From an uncultured Ruminococcus sp. (lineage in GTDB: Bacteria; Bacillota; Clostridia; Oscillospirales; Ruminococcaceae), in the NCBI GenBank assembly GCA_900541495.1, contig UQKC01000043.1:1-19929 (forward strand): a stretch of 19,929 nucleotides of DNA. The letters are read 5' to 3'. Shown here one piece after another: positions 6,958-15,328 of this stretch. The notes beneath the pieces are model-generated. The model searched no databases. It worked only from the letters and a program-made list of their open reading frames with translations, and had not been told where the DNA came from. The translations under genes were made by a program, and so were the position numbers. Each line of letters begins with the position of its first letter. The first letter of the stretch is position 1.

Positions 6958-8715
6958 TCAAACGACCTCCTGAACAAGTTTCTTTATTCCCTGCTCAATT
7001 TCAACATTCAGCAGGCGGAACATTTCGGGTTTATCGTTAGGTATATCGTATTTTACCTTGATGACCTTTTCAAAAAGTCCCGTTTCAAGAAGAGCGGCAG
7101 CAGTCACGCCCGAAGCGACAGCCTTTTTCGACTCTTCGTAAAGACAGAGTATAGCTTTCATCATAAGGTACTGCTTTTCGAGCGGAACGTAGGTATCGTC
7201 CTTATGATAAGCATTCTGCTGCAGGAATCCTACACGGACAACTCGCGCGATTTCGATGATAAGCTTCTGGTCTTCGGGAAGAACGTCCGAACCGATGAGC
7301 TTTACGATCTCCATAAGCTTGTTTTCTTCGTGAAGTATCTTGGTTATTTCAAGACGGCACTTCATAAATTCGGGGTTTACGTTTTCCTCGTAGTATTCGC
7401 TGAGGTCGTCCATATATTCCGAATAGCTGTCGTTCCAGTTGATAGCAGGATAATGACGCGCATAAGCAAGAGCCTTGTCGAGCGCCCAGAAGCATCTTAC
7501 GAAACGCTTTGTGTTCTGCGTAACAGGCTCGGAGAAGTCCGAACCCTGCGGAGAAACCGCACCGATAATGGTAACAGAACCCTCCGAACCGTTGAGATTG
7601 CGAACATAGCCTGCTCGTTCATAGAATTCTGAAATTCTTGACGGAAGATATGCAGGGAAGCCTTCTTCGGCAGGCATTTCTTCAAGTCTGCCGCTTATTT
7701 CACGGAGGGCTTCTGCCCAACGCGAGGTCGAGTCGGCCATGATCGCGATATGATAACCCATATCACGGTAATATTCCGCAAGTGTGATGCCGGTATATAT
7801 CGAAGCTTCACGAGCCGCAACAGGCATATTGGATGTATTCGCGATAAGCACGGTTCTGTCGGTAAGAGCCTTTCCCGTTCTCGGGTCAACGAGTTCGGAA
7901 AATTCTTCAAGAACCTGAGTCATTTCGTTGCCGCGTTCGCCGCAGCCGATGTATACGATGATATCAGCATCGCACCATTTTGCAAGCTGGTGCTGTGTCA
8001 TGGTCTTGCCCGTGCCGAAGCCGCCCGGTATAGCAGCCGTGCCGCCCTTTGCTATCGGGAGAACAGTATCGATAACACGCTGACCCGTGATAAGCGGCTT
8101 ATTTATCGGCAGACGGTTAGTAAACGGACGAGCCTGCTTGATAGGCCATTTCTGGCAGAGTGTAAGCTCAACTTCCGTGCCGTCTTCCTTTCTGAGCTTT
8201 GCGACAACATCGTTTATTCTGTAATCGCCGTTTTCAGCGACCCAAGAAATTTCGCCCTTTAAGTAAGGCGAAAGCATACATCTATGCTCGATAACGGGTG
8301 TTTCGGGACAAACGGCGTAGATATCTCCGCCCTTTATGCTGTCCCCTACCTTGACTTTCATTGTGACGCTGTATTTTTTCTCGGTATCGAGGGAGGAAAC
8401 CATACTACCCTCTCCGATGAATGCGCCGCTGATCTCTTCGAGCTTTTTCAGCGGACGTTCGATACCGTCAAATATATTCGAGATGATTCCCGGACCCAAG
8501 ACTGCGGACATTGGCATTCCGCTGCCCGTTACAGGCTCGCCGGGCTTCAGTCCCGTTGTTGATTCATAGACCTGTATAGTGGTTTCTTCGCTTGACATAT
8601 TGATAACTTCACCGACGAGCTTCTTTGCGCCGACATATACCATTTCAAGCATGGAGAAATCCGTTGTATCCCTAACCTTTACAACAGGGCCGTTAATAGA
8701 AAAAACTGTATTCAA
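6958..8715 (-). CDS. ntpA: V-type ATPase subunit A (catalytic head subunit)
   Basis: Subunit A hydrolyses or makes ATP in the rotary head. The 585-residue length is normal for the family, which is longer than F-type beta because of an insert before the nucleotide site. The Walker A is GGFGTGKT (231-238, Lys237); the catalytic glutamate is Glu260 in GCGERGNE. The segment ADSTSRWAEALREISGRL and the SEGSVTIIGAVSPQG stretch are the usual A-subunit landmarks. ATG 8715 follows GGAGG with a 10-nt spacer, 14 nt after the ntpE stop. The gene ends 1 nt before ntpB and carries ntpB's ribosome binding site. Confidence 0.98.
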   Translation of the reverse strand: MNTVFSINGPVVKVRDTTDFSMLEMVYVGAKKLVGEVINMSSEETTIQVYESTTGLKPGEPVTGSGMPMSAVLGPGIISNIFDGIERPLKKLEEISGAFIGEGSMVSSLDTEKKYSVTMKVKVGDSIKGGDIYAVCPETPVIEHRCMLSPYLKGEISWVAENGDYRINDVVAKLRKEDGTEVELTLCQKWPIKQARPFTNRLPINKPLITGQRVIDTVLPIAKGGTAAIPGGFGTGKTMTQHQLAKWCDADIIVYIGCGERGNEMTQVLEEFSELVDPRTGKALTDRTVLIANTSNMPVAAREASIYTGITLAEYYRDMGYHIAIMADSTSRWAEALREISGRLEEMPAEEGFPAYLPSRISEFYERAGYVRNLNGSEGSVTIIGAVSPQGSDFSEPVTQNTKRFVRCFWALDKALAYARHYPAINWNDSYSEYMDDLSEYYEENVNPEFMKCRLEITKILHEENKLMEIVKLIGSDVLPEDQKLIIEIARVVRVGFLQQNAYHKDDTYVPLEKQYLMMKAILCLYEESKKAVASGVTAAALLETGLFEKVIKVKYDIPNDKPEMFRLLNVEIEQGIKKLVQEVV

Positions 8716-8729
8716 TCCTATTCCTCCCC

Positions 8730-9317
8730 TTATTCCGCAAAGGCGTTGCTGCTGACGAACAGGCTCTTCTGCTCCTCGACCGCAAGGTCAAAGGTCTTGT
8801 CGATGATAGTACCCTTTTCCTTGGAATAAACGGAAAAACCGCCTAACTTTATCGAGCTGTCGGGAATGAATGAAACGTCATCTGCCTTGACGACCTTTTT
8901 GAGGACATCGGCAAGCTTCATATCATCGGGCGCAAGACGTATCTCCGAGCCGTTTCCGACATTAAGAACGAGCAGCTTTTTGATAAGCGTATCAGCATAA
9001 GCGTTAGTTCCGCGGTATTCCGAGAGCTTTTCTTCGACCTTGGCGAAAACCTTGTCGGAAAGCTCCTCACGGCAGCGCAGAATGCTTTTTTTCATTTCAA
9101 GCTCAGCCTTTGAGATATCGCGGACATATTTATTTCCGCTTTTCTTTCTGCTTGAATTCATATATTTATCGGCAGCTTCTTCGGATTCCTCTTCGGCAGC
9201 GGAAAGAATACTTTTCTTCGTGCTTTCAGCATCATCCAGAATAGCCGAAACCTTTTCGTCGATCTCATTATTGACGGCGCAGATGAATTTCTGCAGCTTC
9301 TCATTTTCTGTACTCAT
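8730..9317 (-). CDS. ntpE: V-type ATPase subunit E (peripheral stalk)
   Basis: Subunit E pairs with the small G/H subunit to form the outer stalks that hold the head still. This 195-residue protein has a long charged N-terminal helix rich in Glu, Lys and Ala, then a globular C-terminal domain with an IDKTFDLAVEE segment typical of the family. I chose ATG 9317 because GGAAGG lies about 9 nt upstream; an earlier TTG at 9341 overlaps the end of ntpG and has no binding site. It lies 20 nt after the F-subunit gene and 14 nt before ntpA. Confidence 0.93.
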   Translation of the reverse strand: MSTENEKLQKFICAVNNEIDEKVSAILDDAESTKKSILSAAEEESEEAADKYMNSSRKKSGNKYVRDISKAELEMKKSILRCREELSDKVFAKVEEKLSEYRGTNAYADTLIKKLLVLNVGNGSEIRLAPDDMKLADVLKKVVKADDVSFIPDSSIKLGGFSVYSKEKGTIIDKTFDLAVEEQKSLFVSSNAFAE

Positions 9318-9337
9318 ATTAAAAAATCCTTCCAAAA

Positions 9338-9646
9338 TCAAAGCTTCAATCCGATCGCGGATTCAATATACTTAGAAATATTCTCGGTAACATTTGAAGT
9401 GGCGTGTCGGTCAGGAACTTCAACAATAAGCGGTGATTTGCGGTTGAGCTTCAAATCGTAGACAAGCTCCTGACAAAGGCGGACAAGCTTCTCCGTCATA
9501 AGAATAACGGCGATATCCTTGTTGTCCATTGCCGCAAGGAGCGTTTTTTTGACCTCGGCAGGCTCGTGAACGACAACGCCCTCGATGCCTGCAAGGCGCA
9601 TTCCCATCTGGGTATCAACATTATCGCTTATAAGATAAAGACGCAT
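9338..9646 (-). CDS. ntpG: V-type ATPase subunit F (shaft-associated)
   Basis: This 102-residue protein binds the D shaft and helps regulate rotation; it is called F in V-type nomenclature and NtpG in enterococci. It opens with LYLISDNVDTQMGMRLAGIEG, close to the family's usual DxxTxxGFRLAG pattern, continues with an ILMTEKL strand and has the PLIVEVP segment near residue 72. Length is typical. ATG 9646 has AAAGGAGG about 9 nt upstream. It lies between ntpK (30 nt) and ntpE (20 nt); in many other operons F follows C. Confidence 0.93.
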   Translation of the reverse strand: MRLYLISDNVDTQMGMRLAGIEGVVVHEPAEVKKTLLAAMDNKDIAVILMTEKLVRLCQELVYDLKLNRKSPLIVEVPDRHATSNVTENISKYIESAIGLKL

Positions 9647-9676
9647 ACTGTACGTCCTCCTTTCCGCCGTGGATAC

Positions 9677-10144
9677 TCAGATAAAGAGCATAAGAAGTGC
9701 TACTACGAAGCCGTAAAGTGCGCAGGCTTCACCGAGAGCTGCGAAGATAAGTGCATTAGAGAATGTCTTAGGATTCTCACTTACTGCACCGATAGCTGCA
9801 GGAGCTGCTGCTGCGATAGCGATACCGCCGCCGATAGCGCCAAGACCAACTGCAAGAGCAGATGCTATGTAGAGAAGTCCGCTCGTATCGGAGCTGCTGT
9901 CCTCTGCTGTGTCAGCCTCTTCGGAAACTGCTGTTGTCGGAGCTGCATCAGCTTCACTGTCGGCATAAGCCTTCATTCCGAAAGGAAGTGCAGCGCAGAT
10001 GAGCATTACTGCGAAGAAAGAGCAGATGTTGGCGGCAAAAGCCTTTTTGAGTGACTGTTCGCCCTTTTTCTTCTTGATAGCCACAACAACGGGTACAAAA
10101 AGAAGTGCAAGTACAACTGCGGGAAGTAAAAAAGCATACAACAT
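9677..10144 (-). CDS. ntpK: V-type ATPase subunit K (c-ring proteolipid) with an unusual N-terminal half
   Basis: Subunit K forms the ion-carrying membrane ring. In this 155-residue protein the last part is a classic c-type hairpin: a Gly/Ala-rich helix at 89-114 with GLGAIGGGIAIA, a polar loop with ENPK, and a helix at 128-153 bearing the ion-binding Glu139 in ALGEACALYGF. The first half is different: helices at 3-23 and 36-58 lack the c-type Gly pattern, and an acidic Ala/Ser/Thr/Glu/Asp linker (61-88) follows, beginning with an AYA-D sequence that resembles a signal peptidase site. No Gln or Ser/Thr ligands for sodium are seen at the usual places, which hints at protons. ATG 10144 has GGAGG 8 nt upstream; the upstream TTG is not used. 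Confidence 0.9.
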   Translation of the reverse strand: MLYAFLLPAVVLALLFVPVVVAIKKKKGEQSLKKAFAANICSFFAVMLICAALPFGMKAYADSEADAAPTTAVSEEADTAEDSSSDTSGLLYIASALAVGLGAIGGGIAIAAAAPAAIGAVSENPKTFSNALIFAALGEACALYGFVVALLMLFI

Positions 10145-10165
10145 AATAAATTCCTCCAAAATTCT

Positions 10166-12103
10166 TTATTCTATGGTTTCATCATAGTTGATTTTAACGG
10201 GTGTAAACGGTGTGCCGCCGCCCGTGTAAAAACGTGAGAAGATCTCGTAAAATTCAAGTCGAAGCGACTGGATACCTACGAGAAGGGCTTCAATGCCCAT
10301 TACAAAAACGTTGCCGATAACAACGACTATCGGAACTGCGCCCGCTGCAACCTGATCTGCGAGAGCCATTACAACGAGCATCATAGACGCATGGGAAAGA
10401 ACGAAGCCGCCTACACGGACGAACGAAAGTGTATTCGTTGCATATCCGAGCAGGAATTCGAAAACTTCAAAGAAGTTAGCGGCGATAAAGTCGCCTACTC
10501 CGCCCTCCATGTGATATTTCTTGCCTCTTACCCAATAGGAAAGGGGTTCACGCAGGAACATCGCAATGAGCGGAAGAACGATAAGGATAAGGATATAAGC
10601 GGTATTCACGATATGTGCGCCGAAAAGCTCACATACTGCGCCAACAAGGATCGAACCAAAGAACACAAAGCCTGCGATGCCGTTATTGCTGAACAGCGCG
10701 CTTTCATATTCCTTGTTCTTTATGCCGACAATAATGTTTATCATTATCGAAATGAACATTATGAATACGCCGATAACGATTCCTCCGATGAGGATAGTCG
10801 TAACGTTTTCCATTACCCTGAACGGCAGGAAGCTTATCCCGAGCGCTTCATAAACCGGGTCGAGAAGATGCTCATAACCGAACACGCTTCCGTAGATAAA
10901 TCCGAATATCGCACCCGAAATACCTACTCTTGTAAGGATAGGTCCGAGCGAGAAGCGCTTGAACTTCCAAAGCAGTGCGCCCAGAAGCGCGATGACAAGT
11001 CCGTGTCCGACATCGCCGAACATTATTCCGAAGAAAAGCGTGTATGTGATGGCAACGAACATTGTCGGGTTAACGCCGTTATATGCAGGAAGTCCGTACA
11101 TCTCAACGAACATCGAGAACGGCTGAGCGAACTTGTTGTTGCGGAGCTTTATCGGCGGTGCAAGCTGACCGTTCGCATCGGCAGGCTGCATTACAACGGA
11201 AACTCCGTCCATATCGTCAAAAAGCTTAAGGAACGCGTCCGAATCGCTCTTAGGGACGAAGCCGACAACTGCGAATTTTCCGTTAGTAACGGCTGCTTTG
11301 CTTCGCAGGTCAAAGTTATCGTGACGTGATTTATAGTGCGTGAAAAGCTCGTCCAGATGCTTGATCTCGCCGTTTATATACTCGGAAATGCTCTTATCGA
11401 GAGCGTCTTTCTTCTCGGTGAAATCCTTTATCTTTGCGGCAAGTTCCGCAACAGCGTCCTCGGACGTGCCGTGTACGAAATCGGCGATCCTGATTCGTTC
11501 AAAGTAGAGTGACTTGAAAATATCGTCCACTTCTTCCGCACAGGAAACAGGAGTGATATAAAGTCCCCAGTAATACTCGGTCTCCTCGGTGAAATACTCA
11601 AAATAGAACGTTTTATCGTCATAATATGGCAGTTTGTTGTAGCTGTCGATAGGAAGCCGTCCGAAACGCACCTTGATATGCTCACAAGCGAAAAGCTTTT
11701 CAAAGTCAGCGTCAAGACCTTTAAGGTGTTCGACCTGATTGAGCGCCCGCTCGTATTCTCCAACGTTGTCGCTGACTTCGGTTCTCTGCTTTGCAAGCTC
11801 TTTGAGCTTTTCAAGAACGCCGTCAACGTATTTTCCGTCTTTTGTGAGGTTTTCGTTAAAATCCTTGCTGACTTCAACGCTGCCGATCTTGACATTCGCC
11901 AATGCGGAGATCTCTGTCATCTTTCGCAGGATACTGTTATAAGGATTTTCTTCTTTGAGTGAGGAAAAACCTTTGCTTTTGGCATTTGCCCCTACCGCAG
12001 ATTCAATGTGGAAACAGCCGCACTCGGAAAGCTTTTCAAGCACCGCGTCGAGGTCTTTCGTCAGACCTGCAATATTGACAAATTCCATTTTTTCAATTGA
12101 CAT
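10166..12103 (-). CDS. ntpI: V-type ATPase subunit I (membrane stator, a-subunit equivalent)
   Basis: Subunit I holds the two ion half-channels beside the K ring and anchors the outer stalks. This 645-residue protein has a soluble, helix-rich N-terminal half (about 1-325) and a C-terminal half (about 340-610) with seven or eight membrane helices. Conserved arginines needed for ion release are visible at Arg563 in SFVRVGGFVLSHASM and Arg615 in IQSLRLEFYE. FGIMFGDVGHG near 360 is another family landmark. ATG 12103 follows GGTGAG with an 8-nt spacer, 19 nt after the C-subunit stop; 21 nt separate it from ntpK. Confidence 0.96.
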   Translation of the reverse strand: MSIEKMEFVNIAGLTKDLDAVLEKLSECGCFHIESAVGANAKSKGFSSLKEENPYNSILRKMTEISALANVKIGSVEVSKDFNENLTKDGKYVDGVLEKLKELAKQRTEVSDNVGEYERALNQVEHLKGLDADFEKLFACEHIKVRFGRLPIDSYNKLPYYDDKTFYFEYFTEETEYYWGLYITPVSCAEEVDDIFKSLYFERIRIADFVHGTSEDAVAELAAKIKDFTEKKDALDKSISEYINGEIKHLDELFTHYKSRHDNFDLRSKAAVTNGKFAVVGFVPKSDSDAFLKLFDDMDGVSVVMQPADANGQLAPPIKLRNNKFAQPFSMFVEMYGLPAYNGVNPTMFVAITYTLFFGIMFGDVGHGLVIALLGALLWKFKRFSLGPILTRVGISGAIFGFIYGSVFGYEHLLDPVYEALGISFLPFRVMENVTTILIGGIVIGVFIMFISIMINIIVGIKNKEYESALFSNNGIAGFVFFGSILVGAVCELFGAHIVNTAYILILIVLPLIAMFLREPLSYWVRGKKYHMEGGVGDFIAANFFEVFEFLLGYATNTLSFVRVGGFVLSHASMMLVVMALADQVAAGAVPIVVVIGNVFVMGIEALLVGIQSLRLEFYEIFSRFYTGGGTPFTPVKINYDETIE

Positions 12104-12122
12104 AAAAACAGCTCACCCCTTT

Positions 12123-13193
12123 TTACACTATTATCAAAGATTCTATCTGCTTTGAGGGAACGCCGTAACGGACACCCTCGATAATGCTTATCAGATTGTG
12201 AAGCTCCACTCCCATAAGGTACATAAACGCATAAACGCTTACCGATGCCGCCTGCGAATCCCTGAGTGCCGCCTTTGCATACTTGAAGCGAAGCTTGCTC
12301 GCAGCAAGCTCAAGGTCGTCAGCGTCCTTGCTGTCAAGTCCGTTTTCGGCGATCACTCTGCCGTAATAGGTCTTGGAGAAGCGCTTGATGAACTCTTCAC
12401 CGCTGCCCGATGAATACAATTCCTCAAGCTTTGCTTTGGACATTCTTCCCTCAAAGGAGAAAGTCTTATCAAATATCTCATTTTCATCGCTGCCGAAGTA
12501 TTCTTTCAATCGGTAAGCATTGATGATATTGATAAGGTCGATATCGGTCAGTATCATAAGGTCAAGCTTGTCCGCTTCCGCTTTTCGGTAATGCTTCGAA
12601 GCTTCAACAAGTCCCTCATAATAGTAGCTGCGCAGGATATATTCACATTTGCCGCAGTCGATACGTCCGTTTTCATCGGTCGGAACGTCTTTGAGAAGCT
12701 CATAATAGCGCGTTTTCTTTAAAAATTCGAGCAGTTCGGCGAAAGAACGCACCTTTGCTATTTCAATAAGGTCGAACGAAGTCATTCCGTTGAGATAGAT
12801 TGGTATGCTTTCGATCTGACCCTCCGAATCGGCGTTGATAAAGCGCATACAGCTAAGGATTATGTCGATCTCGGCGGAAATTATCTTGAAATTGTAGAAT
12901 TCCTGCCGACCGATGCGCTCAAATCCCGTTATCCTGCCGTAAAGCTCAAAGTTATAACGCTGCAAAAGGCTTTCGAGAAAGCCTCTGTGTATCGTATTTA
13001 CATCGACCGAAGCCAATATCGTGCTGTAGTGCGTATTTTTTTTGAGGTAATCCGCAATATCGGCAACGCTCTGCTTTGTCACAAGCTCGGCATAGCCCTC
13101 TGCGGTAACACGCTTTCCGTACATTGCGCGTATCTTTGCAACGGTCGCATAATATTTGCCCTTGGTATAAGAGCCGTGCTTTTTGTTACTCAC
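12123..13193 (-). CDS. ntpC: V-type ATPase subunit C (rotor adaptor, d-like)
   Basis: Subunit C is the funnel-shaped adaptor between the shaft and the K ring. This 356-residue protein is all helical and has the family pattern, including an opening KYYATVAKIRAMYGK, a middle ILTDIDLINIINAYRLKEYF and a final MGVELHNLISIIEGVRYG. The start is GTG at 13193 with AGAGGG 6 nt upstream. A CxxC pair (CGKC near residue 180) is not typical of the family and may be neutral. Here C comes second in the operon, before I, instead of after E as in enterococcal-type operons. Confidence 0.93.
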   Translation of the reverse strand: MSNKKHGSYTKGKYYATVAKIRAMYGKRVTAEGYAELVTKQSVADIADYLKKNTHYSTILASVDVNTIHRGFLESLLQRYNFELYGRITGFERIGRQEFYNFKIISAEIDIILSCMRFINADSEGQIESIPIYLNGMTSFDLIEIAKVRSFAELLEFLKKTRYYELLKDVPTDENGRIDCGKCEYILRSYYYEGLVEASKHYRKAEADKLDLMILTDIDLINIINAYRLKEYFGSDENEIFDKTFSFEGRMSKAKLEELYSSGSGEEFIKRFSKTYYGRVIAENGLDSKDADDLELAASKLRFKYAKAALRDSQAASVSVYAFMYLMGVELHNLISIIEGVRYGVPSKQIESLIIV

Positions 13194-13208
13194 AACGATC
13201 CCTCTTTA

Positions 13209-13523
13209 TCAGCCGTTTACGATCGCATGGAAGATATCCTCTTCCCAGCTTCCGTGACGGTTCTCATACACGTCTTTAAGACGTTCGATCTCCTTTTCGC
13301 CCTCAGCATTGATAGCTTCGAGCTTCTTGTCGGCTTCGGCTTTTTCCTTTTCTTCGATCTCTTTGAGGGTCGCATCAGCAGCCTTTATGCGGGATTCAAT
13401 GATCTTTTCCTGCTGCTCCTTTGCGCCTGCAATGATGAGATTGCGCTGTTTTTCAGCTTCGGCAAGCTTTTCCGAAGCACTTTTATCAATTTCGAGAATG
13501 CTCTGGATAATATTTTCGTCCAT
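13209..13523 (-). CDS. ntpF: V-type ATPase subunit G/H (peripheral stalk)
   Basis: This 104-residue protein is almost one continuous charged helix, rich in Ala, Glu and Lys (AEAEKQRNLIIAGAKEQQEK onward), as expected for the small stalk partner of subunit E. It is the first gene of the operon. ATG 13523 is the first possible start because a stop codon lies two codons upstream in frame. Its AAAGGA lies about 13 nt upstream, a longer spacer than for the other ATPase genes, which may lower translation. It ends 15 nt before the C-subunit gene. Sequence alone makes similar coiled-coil proteins hard to separate; position supports the call. Confidence 0.88.
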   Translation of the reverse strand: MDENIIQSILEIDKSASEKLAEAEKQRNLIIAGAKEQQEKIIESRIKAADATLKEIEEKEKAEADKKLEAINAEGEKEIERLKDVYENRHGSWEEDIFHAIVNG

Positions 13524-13534
13524 AACTTACGATC

Positions 13535-13585
13535 ATTCCTTTCTTTAAAGTTTATGCCGTCTGACTTTATGTTTATCAACTGCAA
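13535..13585 (-). promoter_or_regulatory. Weak candidate promoter of the ATPase operon
   Basis: On the minus strand, TTGATA is followed by 17 nt and CATAAA, about 35 nt before the first ATPase gene. The -10 matches only four of six positions and lacks the final T, and there is no TGTG extension. The operon may be partly driven by read-through from the ACT/UPF0210 genes past the hairpin at 13588-13614, or by a promoter I do not recognise. Confidence 0.3.
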
Positions 13586-13587
13586 AA

Positions 13588-13614
13588 CCCATGCTGTTTT
13601 GTCGGCAGCATGGG
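13588..13614 (-). terminator. Hairpin after the UPF0210 gene
   Basis: CCCATGCTG (13588-13596) and CAGCATGGG (13606-13614) form a 9-bp stem with a 9-nt loop. On the minus strand it is followed by TTTTGC, a short T-run, so it may end the UPF0210 transcript only partly. On the plus strand it faces TTTTTTTT, but no plus-strand gene precedes it. Confidence 0.6.
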
Positions 13615-13622
13615 CATTTTTT

Positions 13623-14978
13623 TTAGTTTTTAAGGCTGTGGAGAGGTGCAGGGATCTGTCCGCCTCTGTTGATGAACTTGGCAGGCGAATACTTGTTTAC
13701 GCTCATAACGGGGCCCTTGCCGAAAAGTCCGCCCCAATCGAGGAACTCGCCTTCCTTCATTCCGATAGCAGGGATAACTCTTACTGCTGTGGTCTTGTTG
13801 TTTACCATACCGATAGCAGCTTCGTCAGCGATGATAGCGGAGATAACTTCCGCAGTTGTATCGCCAGGAATTACTATCATATCAAGACCAACGGAGCATA
13901 CAGCCGTCATAGCTTCGAGCTTTTCTATCTTGAGCGAACCGCATACAGCAGCATCGATCATTCCTGCGTCCTCGGATACCGGGATAAATGCGCCCGAAAG
14001 TCCGCCGACCTTTGAGCAAGCCATTACGCCGCCCTTTTTAACTGCGTCATTGAGCAGTGCAAGCGCAGCAGTCGTGCCGCAGCAGCCGCAGCTTTCAAGA
14101 CCTATCTCTTCGAGGATATGTGCAACTGAGTCGCCAACTGCAGGAGTAGGTGCAAGCGAGAGGTCAACTATGCCGAACGGAACTCCGAGGCGCTTTGAAG
14201 CCTCTGTGCCGACGAGCTGACCAACTCTTGTGATCTTATATGCGGTCTTTTTGATGATATCGGATATCTGTGTGATATCGGCATCGGGGTACTTGGAAAG
14301 CGCGGAGCGAACAACGCCGGGACCCGAAACGCCGACATTTATCATACAGTCACGCTCGCCAACGCCGTGGTAAGCGCCTGCCATAAACGGGTTATCATCA
14401 ACGGAGTTGCAGAAAACAACGAGCTTTGCAGCGCCGAAGCACTGGTTGTCGATAGTTTTCTCAGCGCACTCACGGACGATGCCGCCCATAAGCTTTACAG
14501 CGTCAAGGTTGATACCGCTCTTTGTCGAGCCGATATTTACCGAAGAACAAACGCAGCTTGTTGAAGCAAGTGCTTCGGGGATAGAATTGATAAGTCTTTC
14601 ATCACCTGCTGCGAAGCCGTTCTGAACGAGTGCGGAATAACCGCCGATGAGGTTTACTCCGACAGCCTTTGCAGCCTTTTCCATTGTAAGTGCGAACTTA
14701 ACGGGGCTTTCCTTGCAGGCAGCGGAAACCATTGCAATAGGCGTAACGGAAAGGCGCTTATTGATGATAGGAACACCGAATTCCTTTTCGATATCCTCGC
14801 CGACCTTAACGAGATCCTTTGCACAGGTCGTGATCTTATCATAGATCTTATCACAAGCCTTGTCGATATCGCTGTCGATACAGTCGAGGAGCGAAATGCC
14901 CATCGTTATCGTTCTGATATCAAGACATTCGTCCTGTATCATTCTTATTGTTTCAAGTATATCATGTACATTAAGCAT
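13623..14978 (-). CDS. UPF0210 (PFL-fold, DUF711) family protein
   Basis: This 451-residue protein belongs to the UPF0210/DUF711 family, a conserved soluble group with a fold related to pyruvate formate-lyase and ribonucleotide reductase barrels, whose reaction is unknown. It is full length and carries family stretches such as RTITMGISLLDC, NKRLSVTPIAM, GVSGPGVVRSAL, LAPTPAVGDSVA and a cysteine-rich SCGCCGTTAALALL near residue 294. The glycine/cysteine pattern does not prove radical chemistry, and no activase gene is nearby. ATG 14978 has GGAG about 9 nt upstream. It follows the ACT-domain gene by 35 nt, the arrangement found in many Firmicutes, which suggests that the two proteins act together, perhaps with an amino acid or related ligand as signal. 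Confidence 0.95.
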   Translation of the reverse strand: MLNVHDILETIRMIQDECLDIRTITMGISLLDCIDSDIDKACDKIYDKITTCAKDLVKVGEDIEKEFGVPIINKRLSVTPIAMVSAACKESPVKFALTMEKAAKAVGVNLIGGYSALVQNGFAAGDERLINSIPEALASTSCVCSSVNIGSTKSGINLDAVKLMGGIVRECAEKTIDNQCFGAAKLVVFCNSVDDNPFMAGAYHGVGERDCMINVGVSGPGVVRSALSKYPDADITQISDIIKKTAYKITRVGQLVGTEASKRLGVPFGIVDLSLAPTPAVGDSVAHILEEIGLESCGCCGTTAALALLNDAVKKGGVMACSKVGGLSGAFIPVSEDAGMIDAAVCGSLKIEKLEAMTAVCSVGLDMIVIPGDTTAEVISAIIADEAAIGMVNNKTTAVRVIPAIGMKEGEFLDWGGLFGKGPVMSVNKYSPAKFINRGGQIPAPLHSLKN

Positions 14979-15013
14979 TTAATATAACTCCAGTTCTGAA
15001 AAAAATACGTCAC

Positions 15014-15283
15014 TCAGACGGTATGCATCGTGTTGAAGATCTCTTCGTGCATTGTATTTATTTTAAGACCCATGCTGTCCCCGAGAGCGTTCATTCTGTC
15101 AACAAGTTCCGCAAAGCTCTTGTCAAGCTTTGAGATATCAACAAGCATTATCATAGCGAACATATCCTGAAGTACGCTCTGGGTCACTTCGGTAACGTTA
15201 GCATTGAATTCAGCGCAGATGCCGCTGACCTTTGCAAGAATACCGACTGTATCCTTACCAACAACAGTTATAACAGCTCTCAT
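15014..15283 (-). CDS. ACT-domain protein, UPF0237 family
   Basis: This 89-residue protein is a single ACT domain, the small fold that binds amino acids or other ligands. It starts with RAVITVVGKDTVGILAKVSGICAE, the usual first strand and helix, followed by a VTEVTQSVLQDMFAMIM strand pair. This subgroup (UPF0237) is nearly always next to a UPF0210 gene, as here. ATG 15283 has GGAGGT 8 nt upstream. The role is unknown; it is likely a ligand-sensing partner for the UPF0210 protein. The two genes form an operon driven by the promoter at 15329-15337. Confidence 0.95.
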   Translation of the reverse strand: MRAVITVVGKDTVGILAKVSGICAEFNANVTEVTQSVLQDMFAMIMLVDISKLDKSFAELVDRMNALGDSMGLKINTMHEEIFNTMHTV

Positions 15284-15328
15284 AAAAAGAAACCTCCGAA
15301 AATAATTTTATATACAATATATAAAGAT

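Noticed and set aside
10391..11329. Long open frame of 312 codons on the plus strand opposite ntpI
   Set aside because: It is antisense to a clear V-ATPase subunit gene, has an implausible composition rich in Arg, Glu, Cys and His, and shows no family likeness.
12987..14015. Open frame of 342 codons on the plus strand across ntpC, ntpF and the UPF0210 gene
   Set aside because: It crosses three well-supported genes on the other strand and has no recognisable domain; it arises from codon bias of the opposite strand.
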